Below, one piece after another: positions 40,938 through 50,499 of a stretch of DNA of 64,000 nt. A program made the position numbers and the translations under genes. Positions within the stretch are counted from its first letter, which is position 1, and every line of letters begins with the position of its first letter. The DNA is taken from the NCBI RefSeq assembly GCF_018687095.1, contig NZ_CP061286.1, positions 124,001 to 188,000 of the forward strand, given 5' to 3'. Under the pieces are notes generated by a model. It had not been told where the DNA came from and searched no databases. It was given only the letters and a program-made list of their open reading frames with translations. Source of the stretch: Polynucleobacter sp. MWH-UH25E. GTDB lineage: Bacteria; Pseudomonadota; Gammaproteobacteria; Burkholderiales; Burkholderiaceae.

Positions 40938-42493
40938 GGACGATGTTGAATATAAATCCCGATCACTTGGTTGAGCACTTACATTCCTTAGCAAATTCTT
41001 CTGCAAAGGTAAGTGCTGACAGTCGTCAGATTCATCCTGGCGATATCTTTTTTGCATATCCAGTTGGACATGGGAATGCATTGCGTGATGGCCGTCAATT
41101 TATTGATGCTGCGCTGGAAGCTGGTGCGGCATGCGTTGTATTTGATCCCACAGATTCTTCCAATCGTTACACTCGTTATATGGGGCATCCGCAATGTGTT
41201 GCAGTTGAAAACTTGGCTTCACTTGCTGGGAAGCTTTGCTCAGAGTGGTATGGCAACCCAAGCAAACAAATGCGCATGATTGGGGTCACCGGAACGAATG
41301 GTAAAACCAGCGTAACGCAATGGCTTGCAAAAGCTTTGGACACACCGAGTCACCGCACAGCGGTGCTAGGAACATTGGGGACAGGCTTTCCTGGCTCCTT
41401 AGAGAAAACAGGATATACAACTCCAGACGCTCCAAAATTGCAGACGCAATTAAAAGAATTATTAGACGCAGGCGCAAAGCAAGTCGCAATGGAAGTATCG
41501 TCTCATGCTTTAGATCAAGATCGTATTGCAGGAACTATATTTAATTGCGCGGTATTTACCAATTTGACGCAAGATCATTTGGATTATCACGGCAATATGG
41601 CTGATTACGCGCAAGCAAAAGCAAAGTTATTTGCTCAGACAGGATTGCAGCATGCGGTTATTAATTTGGATGATGCCTTTGGTCGTGAATTGGCTATGAA
41701 TCTGTTGGCTAAAGACACGCTGAAAGTCTGGGCTTTTGCGCTTAATAAATCTGCTTTCCAAGGATTTGAAAAGTTTGGTGATCGCTTACAAAGAATTTAT
41801 GCGCTTGATAGTTCATTTAGTCGTTCAGGCTATGACTCTATCTTTGTCTTGGATGGAGTAGGTCAAGCAAATCTTCATATTCCACTGCTTGGAGAGTTCA
41901 ATTTAAGTAATGCGCTTGCAGTTTGGACAACATTACTAACTCAAGGCTTAAGTATTGCTGAATCAAGTAATCGCGTAGGCCAGTTGGAGTCTGTTGTTGG
42001 CCGCATGGAGTTGATTTCATTAGGTAAGCACACAAAATCTGAGGGGCTATTGGCGGTGGTGGATTATGCGCACACCCCTGATGCCTTGCAGAAAGTACTA
42101 AAAGCGTTGCGTCCTATTGCTGAACAACGTGGTGGAAAAATTTGGTGTGTGTTTGGATGTGGTGGAGACCGAGATTCTGGCAAGCGTTCTCAAATGGGTG
42201 CTGTTGCCGAGCAATTCGCTGATCAAATTGTGATCACCAGCGATAACCCAAGGTCAGAAGATCCTTTGCAAATTATTCAAATGATTCGCCAAGGAATTAA
42301 ATTTCCTAACGCTAATGTGCAAGAGATTCCTGATCGCGCAGCTGCCATTATGGCAGCCATTCGTCATGCTGACGCGCGTGACATTGTATTAGTGGCTGGC
42401 AAAGGTCATGAAACTACTCAGGAAATTAGTGGTAAGCGTTTTGATTTTTCAGATCAAGAGCATATTCGCCTTGCAGCAGGGGGTCTAGTCTAA
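40934..42493 (+). CDS. murE: UDP-MurNAc-tripeptide synthetase MurE
   Basis: Adds meso-diaminopimelate to UDP-MurNAc-L-Ala-D-Glu. The 519-residue Mur ligase has the P-loop VTGTNGKTSV, VSSHAL, FTNLTQDHLDYHG and the DAP-specificity motif in TSDNPRSEDP (DNPR). It lies between ftsI and murF, sharing overlapping ends with both. Confidence 0.97.
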   Translation: MRTMLNINPDHLVEHLHSLANSSAKVSADSRQIHPGDIFFAYPVGHGNALRDGRQFIDAALEAGAACVVFDPTDSSNRYTRYMGHPQCVAVENLASLAGKLCSEWYGNPSKQMRMIGVTGTNGKTSVTQWLAKALDTPSHRTAVLGTLGTGFPGSLEKTGYTTPDAPKLQTQLKELLDAGAKQVAMEVSSHALDQDRIAGTIFNCAVFTNLTQDHLDYHGNMADYAQAKAKLFAQTGLQHAVINLDDAFGRELAMNLLAKDTLKVWAFALNKSAFQGFEKFGDRLQRIYALDSSFSRSGYDSIFVLDGVGQANLHIPLLGEFNLSNALAVWTTLLTQGLSIAESSNRVGQLESVVGRMELISLGKHTKSEGLLAVVDYAHTPDALQKVLKALRPIAEQRGGKIWCVFGCGGDRDSGKRSQMGAVAEQFADQIVITSDNPRSEDPLQIIQMIRQGIKFPNANVQEIPDRAAAIMAAIRHADARDIVLVAGKGHETTQEISGKRFDFSDQEHIRLAAGGLV

Positions 42494-43935
42494 TGGCTGC
42501 AATGACTACTCTTGCTCAGGTGCACGCAATGCTGCCTGGCAGTCATTTATTAAATATTTCTGCAAAAGACGCAGAGAAATTAATGTTGACCAGGGTGGGA
42601 ACTGATAGTCGTCAGATTGACTCTGGCGAATTGTTTATTGCTTTAACAGGCGAACGCTTTGATGCCCATGATTTCTTGATTGATGTTGCAAATTCTGGAG
42701 CGGGTGCCGCACTCGTTAGCGATGTCAAGAAATGTCCAGATAATCTCCCGGCCGTATGCGTGTCCGATACTCGTTTAGGTCTTGGTGAGCTAGCAAAAGC
42801 GTGGCGGACAAGCCATGCTATTCCTTTGGCTCTCGTAACTGGTAGCAATGGGAAGACTACCGTTAAAGAAATGATCGCTGCGATATTTAAAGCAGCGACG
42901 GGCGAAGCCCATACCTTAGTGACTAAAGGTAATCTTAATAACGAGATTGGCTTGCCGCTAACACTGTTAAAGCTGCGCTCCACGGATGCCCTTGCAGTAG
43001 TTGAGCTTGGTATGAATCACCCTGGTGAAACTGCTCAGCTGGCTTCGATAGCTCAGGCCAATATCGCCTTAATTAATAATGCGCAACGCGAGCACCAGGA
43101 GTTTATGGAGACTGTTGCCGCAGTTGCAGAAGAACATGCCGATGTTATTCGAGCGTTGCCAAAAAATGGAATTGCGGTATTTCCGGCTGACTCAGAATTT
43201 TCAGGAGTTTGGAAAACAGCGGCGGAGGGTCGCAAGGTAATAGATTTTGAATTGTCATCTACCTCGTCAAGCTCGGGCGCAGCAGTAAGCGGTCACCAAC
43301 TCAATAATGGTTGTGTGCAGATTAATCTTGGTACGCATTCAATCGAAGTTCAATTAAATACGCTAGGTGCTCACAACGTGCGTAATGCATTGGCAGCAAG
43401 CGCTGTGGCATTAGCCGCAGAAATCCCTCTTGAAAAAATCAAGCAAGGACTTGAAGCGTTTGCCCCAGTCAATGGCCGCATGCAGATCAAATTTTCTGAC
43501 TCGAAGTACACGTTAATTGATGACAGTTACAACGCCAACCCCGATTCAGTCAGGGCTGCAATTGACGCTCTAAAGCAGTCGGTTGGTATTTCATGGCTTG
43601 TTTTGGGTGATATGGGTGAAGTAGGTAATCAAGGGCCTGAATTTCATCGGGAGGTTGGAGCTTATGCTGCGGAGCAAGGAATTACCAAGTTGTTTGCCTT
43701 AGGTGAGCAGTGCGTCTCTGCTGTAAATGGTTTTGACTCTGCAAAAACTGGCGCTGCCTCAAGTGCTAGTCATTTCACTAGCGTTGAGAATTTAATTTCA
43801 AAGTTAAATGAAGAGTTGCGCTCGCATTTGGCTGACGGTAATCAACATTTAAATATTTTAGTTAAAGGTTCACGATTTATGCGCATGGAGCGTGTAGTGC
43901 AAGCCTTGTTAGAGGAGGCTAAAACATGCTCTTAA
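42493..43935 (+). CDS. murF: UDP-MurNAc-tripeptide:D-Ala-D-Ala ligase MurF
   Basis: Adds D-Ala-D-Ala to complete the pentapeptide precursor. The 480-residue ligase has TDSRQIDSGELFIAL at the N terminus, the P-loop VTGSNGKTTVKEM, ELGMNHPGE and IDDSYNANPDSVRAA. The middle has a short Ser-rich stretch (LSSTSSSSGAA, about 253-263). It overlaps mraY by 10 bases. Confidence 0.97.
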   Translation: MAAMTTLAQVHAMLPGSHLLNISAKDAEKLMLTRVGTDSRQIDSGELFIALTGERFDAHDFLIDVANSGAGAALVSDVKKCPDNLPAVCVSDTRLGLGELAKAWRTSHAIPLALVTGSNGKTTVKEMIAAIFKAATGEAHTLVTKGNLNNEIGLPLTLLKLRSTDALAVVELGMNHPGETAQLASIAQANIALINNAQREHQEFMETVAAVAEEHADVIRALPKNGIAVFPADSEFSGVWKTAAEGRKVIDFELSSTSSSSGAAVSGHQLNNGCVQINLGTHSIEVQLNTLGAHNVRNALAASAVALAAEIPLEKIKQGLEAFAPVNGRMQIKFSDSKYTLIDDSYNANPDSVRAAIDALKQSVGISWLVLGDMGEVGNQGPEFHREVGAYAAEQGITKLFALGEQCVSAVNGFDSAKTGAASSASHFTSVENLISKLNEELRSHLADGNQHLNILVKGSRFMRMERVVQALLEEAKTCS

Positions 43936-45095
43936 TGTTGGCGCAATGGTTACAAGAAGACTTCGGTTTTTTCCGTGTTTTCAACTACATTACCTTTAGA
44001 GCAGTCATGGCTACTGTGACAGCATTGTTAATTGGGTTAGCGGCCGGACCTTGGGTGATTCGTAAATTAGCCGAGCTAAAAATGGGTCAGGCAGTGCGTA
44101 CCGATGGACCACAAACCCATTTGATTAAATCCGGTACGCCTACTATGGGCGGCGTCTTAATTCTGATTGGCATCTTTGTTTCCTGCATGCTTTGGGCAGA
44201 TTTAAGTAATCGCTTTATCTGGATCGTCATGATTGTGACTTTTGGTTTTGGCGCAGTAGGTTGGGTAGATGACTACCGGAAGGTGGCTCGCAAAGATCCT
44301 AAAGGCATGGCTTCTCGAGAAAAGTTCTTTTGGCAAACTTTAATTGGACTATTTGCTGCTATCTACTTGGCATTCTCGGTATCCGAAGTAAACAACCTAA
44401 AAGTATTGCAATTATTTTATGAATGGCTAAAGAGTGGTTTTGCATTAGATTTACCAGCAAAGACTAATTTGCTGATTCCCTTCATGAAAGAAGTGAGCTA
44501 TCCATTGGGAATGATGGGCTTCATCATTCTGAGCTATTTAGTGATTGTTGGTAGTAGTAATGCAGTCAATTTAACGGATGGTCTTGATGGGTTGGTGATC
44601 ATGCCGGTGATATTGGTGGGCGCGGCACTTGGTGCCTTTGCCTATGTAATGGGTAATGCCATTTACGCAAAATATCTTTTATTCCCATATATCCCTGGTG
44701 CCGGTGAGCTCATGATTTTCTGTGGGGCTATGGGCGGCGCTGGTCTTGCTTTTCTTTGGTACAACACGCACCCGGCTCAAGTATTTATGGGCGATGTGGG
44801 TGCTCTAGCTTTGGGTGGCGCGCTCGGAACAATCGCAGTAATTGTTCGTCAAGAGATTGTTTTGTTCGTCATGGGCGGAATTTTTGTTGCCGAGACGCTT
44901 TCAGTGATGCTGCAAGTATTTTGGTTCAAGCTTACTAAAAAGCATTTTGGTGAAGGGCGTCGTATTTTCCGTATGGCTCCTTTGCATCACCACTTTGAAT
45001 TAGGTGGATGGAAAGAAACCCAAGTAGTTGTCCGTTTTTGGATCATCACCATTCTGTTGGTGTTAGTTGGTTTATCCAGTTTGAAATTACGGTGA
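43926..45095 (+). CDS. mraY: Phospho-MurNAc-pentapeptide translocase MraY
   Basis: Makes lipid I from UDP-MurNAc-pentapeptide and undecaprenyl phosphate in the inner membrane. The 389-residue protein has about ten membrane segments. Conserved sites are GTPTMGGVLI, VGWVDDYRKV (aspartate pair), NAVNLTDGLDGL and MAPLHHHFELGG. GGAGG lies 7 bases before the ATG at 43926. Confidence 0.97.
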   Translation: MLLMLAQWLQEDFGFFRVFNYITFRAVMATVTALLIGLAAGPWVIRKLAELKMGQAVRTDGPQTHLIKSGTPTMGGVLILIGIFVSCMLWADLSNRFIWIVMIVTFGFGAVGWVDDYRKVARKDPKGMASREKFFWQTLIGLFAAIYLAFSVSEVNNLKVLQLFYEWLKSGFALDLPAKTNLLIPFMKEVSYPLGMMGFIILSYLVIVGSSNAVNLTDGLDGLVIMPVILVGAALGAFAYVMGNAIYAKYLLFPYIPGAGELMIFCGAMGGAGLAFLWYNTHPAQVFMGDVGALALGGALGTIAVIVRQEIVLFVMGGIFVAETLSVMLQVFWFKLTKKHFGEGRRIFRMAPLHHHFELGGWKETQVVVRFWIITILLVLVGLSSLKLR

Positions 45096-45108
45096 GCCAA
45101 ATTAATAT

Positions 45109-46728
45109 ATGTTGAATTTAGTTAACGTCTTCGCAAATCCCGCTGCAGTGGCAGATTCAGGCTACGAGGCCCCACATCGCTTTCTAATTTTAGGGTTGGG
45201 CGAGTCTGGCGTAGCAATGGCGAAATGGTGTTTACGAAACGGCGCATTTGTACGGGTCGCGGATACGCGTGATCGCTCTACATTATCTGAGCGCCAATTG
45301 GCATGGCTTGCAGAGCTTGAGTTTGCCGGTTTGAAAGAAGCTTGCTTTGGACCATTGAGTGATGACTTACTTAATGACATTGACGTTATCGGCATTAGTC
45401 CAGGACTCTCTCCACTTCAAGAGCCAACAGAATCATTCTTAGTAAAAGCCCGTAAAGCTAGGGTGGATGTCTGGGGTGAAATCGAATTCTTTGCTCGAGC
45501 TGTTGCCGCAATGGAGCGTATTGCGGTTGAAAAACAGTCTAGTTATGCAACGTCAGTGCTTGCTATTACTGGCACAAATGGTAAAACCACGACAACTGCT
45601 TTGACTGGCCAGTTATGCGAGCGCGCTGGCAAGAAAGTAGCTGTTGCCGGCAATATTAGTCCAGCAGCTCTTGATAAGTTGATGGCTTGTTTGGATGCCG
45701 CTGATCAAATTGAAGATATGCCGGATGTATGGGTACTAGAGCTTTCTAGCTTCCAGTTGGTTTTCACGGATTCGCTAAACGCAACCGCAGCAACGGTGCT
45801 GAATATTACCCAAGACCATTTAGATTGGCATGGAAACATGTCTTCATATGCACAAGCTAAAGCCAAGATATTTGGTAAAAACACTATTTGTGTTCTGAAT
45901 CGAGACGATTCTCTCGTTATGAGTTTGCTCTCCGATGAGCAAAAATCTGAAAGAGTAGTTGTTACCTTTGGATCAAATAGCCCAGACGAGCAAGGCGCCT
46001 TTGGTATTGAACATGACCTACGTGCCGGTGGAATTGATTGGCTGGTTTGGGCTGAAGTGGACGAGGAGGTTGAGCCGCAGCCAAAACGTCGCCGTAAGTC
46101 TGCCGCTGTAGAAGACGAACCTTTGCGTTTGAAGCGCTTAATTCCAGCGGATGCATTACGTATACGCGGTCGCCACAATGCATTAAATGCCCTGGCTGCA
46201 CTCGCTTTAGCACGTGCAGCGAATTTACCAATGAATATTTTGTTGCATGGTCTGCGCGACTACCATGGCGAACCTCATCGTGTTCAAAGCATTGCAGTTG
46301 TAAATGATGTTGAGTATGTTGATGACAGCAAGGGAACAAATGTAGGTGCAACCGTAGCTGCCTTGAATGGTTTGGGTAGCAATGAAGCAGGCAAACGAAT
46401 TTGGTTGATCGCTGGCGGCGAAGGCAAGGGGCAAGACTTTAGTCCTCTGCGCGAACCGGCGCTTCGGTTTGTAAAGGGTGTATTCCTGATTGGCAAAGAT
46501 GGTGAAAGAATTGCACAAGCGATTGGTGATGATATTCCTTGCGTCATCAGCGGTGATTTGTCTGCGGCTGTAAGCGCTGCCGCTGCGCAAGCGGTATCAG
46601 GCGATTTGGTTCTTCTTTCTCCTGCGTGCGCAAGTCTAGATCAGTTCCGTGATTATGTAGAGCGTGCCCAGGTTTTTGTATCTGAGGTTGAAGAGTTGGG
46701 AATGCGTTTCGAGGGAGCTCAAGCATGA
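45109..46728 (+). CDS. murD: UDP-MurNAc-L-alanine:D-glutamate ligase MurD
   Basis: Adds D-glutamate to UDP-MurNAc-L-Ala. The 539-residue ligase has FLILGLGESGVAMAKW at the N terminus, the P-loop ITGTNGKTTTTAL, NITQDHLDWHG and GRHNALNALAALALA. It is about 90 residues longer than the E. coli enzyme, partly through an insert at about 317-340 with a basic run (PKRRRKS) flanked by acidic residues. Such linkers occur in Burkholderiales MurD. It overlaps ftsW by four bases. Confidence 0.96.
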   Translation: MLNLVNVFANPAAVADSGYEAPHRFLILGLGESGVAMAKWCLRNGAFVRVADTRDRSTLSERQLAWLAELEFAGLKEACFGPLSDDLLNDIDVIGISPGLSPLQEPTESFLVKARKARVDVWGEIEFFARAVAAMERIAVEKQSSYATSVLAITGTNGKTTTTALTGQLCERAGKKVAVAGNISPAALDKLMACLDAADQIEDMPDVWVLELSSFQLVFTDSLNATAATVLNITQDHLDWHGNMSSYAQAKAKIFGKNTICVLNRDDSLVMSLLSDEQKSERVVVTFGSNSPDEQGAFGIEHDLRAGGIDWLVWAEVDEEVEPQPKRRRKSAAVEDEPLRLKRLIPADALRIRGRHNALNALAALALARAANLPMNILLHGLRDYHGEPHRVQSIAVVNDVEYVDDSKGTNVGATVAALNGLGSNEAGKRIWLIAGGEGKGQDFSPLREPALRFVKGVFLIGKDGERIAQAIGDDIPCVISGDLSAAVSAAAAQAVSGDLVLLSPACASLDQFRDYVERAQVFVSEVEELGMRFEGAQA

Positions 46729-47996
46729 GCTTAAAAGAAAAATTGTTCCCTCAAAATCGCCTTGGTTTGGATCGCTTTTGGAATTTTTCTAGAGGCGGCA
46801 TTGATAATTTCCGTACTGGTTTGCGTGATGCAGTTTCTGGAGTCGAGCAAACACGTTCGCGCATGATGGAGTATGACCAGTTGCTAGTCTGGGCAGTTTT
46901 ATCTCTCATGCTGATTGGTTTGGTAATGGTTTATTCAGCCTCAATTACTTTAGCTGATGGACCTAAGTATGCGAACTACAGTAGCAATTTCTTTTTGATT
47001 CGTCATTTAATTTCGCTGGCAATTGCTATTGGTGTTGGCATTTGGGCATTTAAGATTCCTAGCAAAGTTTGGGATCGTTACTCCCCAGTTATTTTTGGTT
47101 TCACGGTGATTCTGCTGATTGCTGTGTTGATTCCTGGCGTGGGCAAGGGGGTTAATGGGGCTAAGCGCTGGATTCCATTGGGTGTAATGAATTTCCAGCC
47201 TTCTGAGTTGATGAAATTTGCTGCCGTCATTTTTGCCGCAAGCTACACAGTGCAACGCCAAGAATATTTACATTCCTTCTCAAAAGGAATGTTGCCAATG
47301 GGTATCGCTGTTGCCCTTGTTGGTGGCCTCTTAATGAAAGAGCCAGACATGGGTGCTTTCGTGGTGGTGGCATTGATTGCGTTTGGCATTTTGTTCTTGG
47401 GCGGAATCAACGCAAAGTTATTCGGCGGCTTGATTGTGGTTGGCTTGCTTAGTGGAGCCGCCATGATTGCTCTATCACCATTTAGGCGCGGCCGTATGTT
47501 GGCTTTTATGGATCCTTGGCAAGTAGATAACGCTGCAAACAAGGGTTACCAGTTAACACACTCCTTAATGGCATTTGGACGGGGTGAGTGGTTTGGTACT
47601 GGACTTGGCGGTAGTGTAGAAAAACTGCATTACTTACCTGAGGCGCATACCGACTTCATCATGGCTGTAATTGGTGAAGAGCTTGGCTTTGTTGGCGTTG
47701 TTGTCATGATCTTCTTGTTTTATTGGATTGTGCGTCGCGCATTCATGATTGGTCGTACTGCTTTGCAATTGGATCGAAGCTTTGCAGGCTTAGCTGCTAA
47801 GGGTGTGGCTATTTGGATCGGTTGGCAAGCATTTATCAATATGGGCGTGAATTTGGGTTTACTCCCAACAAAGGGTTTAACTTTGCCATTGGTAAGCTAT
47901 GGTGGCTCGGGCATTTTGATGAATGCAGTTGCAATAGCCATGCTATTGCGCATTGATTATGAGAATCGAATTTTGATGCGCGGAGGGAAACTGTGA
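46725..47996 (+). CDS. ftsW: Septal peptidoglycan polymerase FtsW
   Basis: SEDS-family glycosyltransferase partner of FtsI. The 423-residue protein has a cytoplasmic N-terminal extension of about 50 residues, then about ten membrane segments. Family segments are GVNGAKRWIPLG, NFQPSELMKFA, FGRGEWFGTGLGGSVEKL, PEAHTDFIMAVIGEELGF and LPLVSYGGSG. It overlaps murG by four bases. Confidence 0.97.
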   Translation: MSLKEKLFPQNRLGLDRFWNFSRGGIDNFRTGLRDAVSGVEQTRSRMMEYDQLLVWAVLSLMLIGLVMVYSASITLADGPKYANYSSNFFLIRHLISLAIAIGVGIWAFKIPSKVWDRYSPVIFGFTVILLIAVLIPGVGKGVNGAKRWIPLGVMNFQPSELMKFAAVIFAASYTVQRQEYLHSFSKGMLPMGIAVALVGGLLMKEPDMGAFVVVALIAFGILFLGGINAKLFGGLIVVGLLSGAAMIALSPFRRGRMLAFMDPWQVDNAANKGYQLTHSLMAFGRGEWFGTGLGGSVEKLHYLPEAHTDFIMAVIGEELGFVGVVVMIFLFYWIVRRAFMIGRTALQLDRSFAGLAAKGVAIWIGWQAFINMGVNLGLLPTKGLTLPLVSYGGSGILMNAVAIAMLLRIDYENRILMRGGKL

Positions 47997-49066
47997 CAAG
48001 ACCCTCAATACTGGTTATGGCTGGTGGTACTGGTGGGCATATCTTCCCAGGGCTGGCTGTCGCTGAATATTTGCGGATCTGTGGTTGGAGTGTCTCATGG
48101 TTAGGCAATCGGAATGGTATGGAATGCCGCTTGGTGCAGTCTTGTGATTTTCCCTTCGAAGCGGTTGAGTTTGGCGGTCTCCGTGGCAAAGGATTAAAGG
48201 CCAAACTAATGCTCCCAATTAATTTAGCTCGCGCCTGTTATCAAAGTTGGAACATCATGCGTCGCCTCAAGCCCAGTGTTGTATTGGGTATGGGTGGATA
48301 CATTACCTTCCCGGGCGGTCTAGTAAGTAAGTTATTGAGGCGCCCATTGGTATTGCATGAATCCAATTCTGTGGCGGGTAGTGCAAATCTTGCCCTGGCC
48401 AAAATTGCGATGCGTAGTTTGACTGGCTTTCCTAATACGATGGATAAGGCAGAGTGGGTTGGCAATCCAATCCGTCAAGAGTTTGACAATATGCCGGCAC
48501 CTGCTTTGCGCTATGAACAGCGCCAAGGCCCACTCTCAATCTTGGTTGTTGGCGGAAGTCTGGGTGCGGCTGCATTAAACGAAAATATTCCCGCTGCCTT
48601 GGCTTTGATCCCAGCAGAGGTTCGCCCTAAAGTGATTCATCAGGCGGGCGATAGACATCTGGTCGATTTGCAGGCTCGATATGCTGAGTATGGTGTAGAG
48701 GCTGATGTTCGTCCTTTTATTGATGATATGCCAAGTGCCTATGCTCAGGCTGATTTAGTCATTTGTCGATCTGGTGCAATGACAGTCTCCGAACTAGCGG
48801 CTTGTGGTGTTGCCTCTTGTCTAATTCCATTTCCACACGCGATTGATGATCATCAAACGGCAAATGCTCGCTTCTTGTCAGATGCAAAAGCTGCCGTTCT
48901 CTTGCCGCAGAAGCAATTAAACCCTCAGGATTTAGCTTCAATGATTCAAAGCTTGCAACGGGAGAAGCTTAAAGAGATGGCAGTGCGTGCTCATGCGTTG
49001 GCTAAGCCGCATGCAACTCAGCGCGTTGCTGAAGTGTGTGCTGATTGCGCGGGAGTAGGTATATGA
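47993..49066 (+). CDS. murG: UDP-GlcNAc:lipid I GlcNAc transferase MurG
   Basis: Makes lipid II at the inner face of the membrane. The 357-residue GT-B enzyme has VMAGGTGGHIFPGLAVA, GMGGYITFPGGL, VVGGSLGAAALNE and CRSGAMTVSELAACG. The start is GTG. Its TGA overlaps the murC start (ATGA). Confidence 0.97.
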   Translation: MTRPSILVMAGGTGGHIFPGLAVAEYLRICGWSVSWLGNRNGMECRLVQSCDFPFEAVEFGGLRGKGLKAKLMLPINLARACYQSWNIMRRLKPSVVLGMGGYITFPGGLVSKLLRRPLVLHESNSVAGSANLALAKIAMRSLTGFPNTMDKAEWVGNPIRQEFDNMPAPALRYEQRQGPLSILVVGGSLGAAALNENIPAALALIPAEVRPKVIHQAGDRHLVDLQARYAEYGVEADVRPFIDDMPSAYAQADLVICRSGAMTVSELAACGVASCLIPFPHAIDDHQTANARFLSDAKAAVLLPQKQLNPQDLASMIQSLQREKLKEMAVRAHALAKPHATQRVAEVCADCAGVGI

Positions 49067-50499
49067 AACACATCGTTCAGCAAATTCATTTTATCGGAAT
49101 TGGTGGCGCCGGCATGAGTGGTATCGCTGAGGTATTGCTTAATCTTGGCTACCAGGTCTCAGGATCTGACTTGGCGGAAAGCCCGACAACAAAGCGTTTG
49201 AGAGACTTGGGCGCGGTTATTCAGATAGGTCATGATCCAAAAAATGTTGGTACTGCGGAGGCGGTTGTCATTTCAACTGCAGTAGCTGGTAATAACCCAG
49301 AAGTCTTAGCCGCACGTGCTGCGAAAATTCCAGTGATTCAACGCGCTGTGATGTTGGGCGAGCTAATGCGCTTAAAGCAAGGCATCGCGATCGCTGGTAC
49401 TCACGGAAAAACCACAACTACAAGCTTGGTTGCTTCTGTATTGGCAGAGGGTGGCCTAGATCCCACATTTGTGATCGGTGGAAAACTCAATTCTGCTGGG
49501 GCCAATGCGCGTTTGGGTCAAGGTGACTTCATTGTGGTTGAGGCAGATGAGTCTGATGCATCTTTCCTGCAATTATTCCCTGCAATGGAAGTTGTAACCA
49601 ATATAGATGCTGATCACATGGATACCTATCAGCATGATATGGCTAGATTGAAGCAAGCCTTTGTGCAATTTATCCAACGAATGCCATTCTATGGTGTAGC
49701 TGTTTTGTGTATTGATGATGCAAATGTGCGCGACATTATTCCATTTGTTTCTCAACCGGTACTACGTTATGGTCTATCTGAAGATGCAGATATTCGTGCA
49801 AGCAATATTCGTGCTGATGGCACTCGAATGCACTTCACAGTAGACCGCCGTACTGTCCGCCGTCATGGTAACAAGCCAGGCCCACTCAATGTAACCTTGA
49901 ATCTCCCAGGATTGCATAACGTTCGCAATGCTTTGGCTGCAATTGGTATTGCAACTGAACTAGGCGTTGGCGATGAGGCAATTACAAAAGCGCTATCTGA
50001 GTTTGGTGGTGTTGGCCGTCGATTCCAAAGATATGGCGAGATTTCATTAGCGTCTGGTGGTAGCTTCACATTAATTGATGATTACGGTCATCATCCGGTA
50101 GAAATGGCTGCAACATTAGCGGCAGCGCGTGGTGCATATCCAAATCGCCGCTTAGTGTTGGCGTTTCAGCCTCATCGATTTACTAGAACGCGTGATTGTT
50201 TTGGCGAGTTCGTTCAGGTGCTGAAAAATTTTGATGCCTTGGTATTGACCGAAGTATATCCAGCTGGTGAAGCAAAAATTCCAGGTGCGGATGGGAAGAG
50301 TTTGATGAAAGCAGCAATGCTTGAAGACAAATCCACCCAATCTCTTCTCAACTCAAGTGCAGTGGTATTTGCATCTAATGTTGCTGAGATGCCAGAAAAA
50401 CTGAGTCAGATATTAAAAGATGGAGATGTATTGATTACGATGGGCGCTGGTTCAATATCAGCCTTGCCACACACCTTAGTGGAGGCAAAGCATGTCTAA
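49063..50499 (+). CDS. murC: UDP-MurNAc:L-alanine ligase MurC
   Basis: First amino-acid ligase of the pentapeptide pathway. The 478-residue protein has HFIGIGGAGMSGIAEVL, the P-loop IAGTHGKTTTTSLV, EADESDASFL and DDYGHHPVEMAAT. The ATG at 49063 matches MurC N termini and overlaps the murG stop; an earlier ATG at 49045 lies inside murG. Confidence 0.97.
   Translation: MKHIVQQIHFIGIGGAGMSGIAEVLLNLGYQVSGSDLAESPTTKRLRDLGAVIQIGHDPKNVGTAEAVVISTAVAGNNPEVLAARAAKIPVIQRAVMLGELMRLKQGIAIAGTHGKTTTTSLVASVLAEGGLDPTFVIGGKLNSAGANARLGQGDFIVVEADESDASFLQLFPAMEVVTNIDADHMDTYQHDMARLKQAFVQFIQRMPFYGVAVLCIDDANVRDIIPFVSQPVLRYGLSEDADIRASNIRADGTRMHFTVDRRTVRRHGNKPGPLNVTLNLPGLHNVRNALAAIGIATELGVGDEAITKALSEFGGVGRRFQRYGEISLASGGSFTLIDDYGHHPVEMAATLAAARGAYPNRRLVLAFQPHRFTRTRDCFGEFVQVLKNFDALVLTEVYPAGEAKIPGADGKSLMKAAMLEDKSTQSLLNSSAVVFASNVAEMPEKLSQILKDGDVLITMGAGSISALPHTLVEAKHV

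Noticed and set aside
45705..46178. 157-codon frame antisense to murD
   Set aside because: Antisense shadow of a strongly conserved gene, Ser-rich and without a ribosome-binding site.
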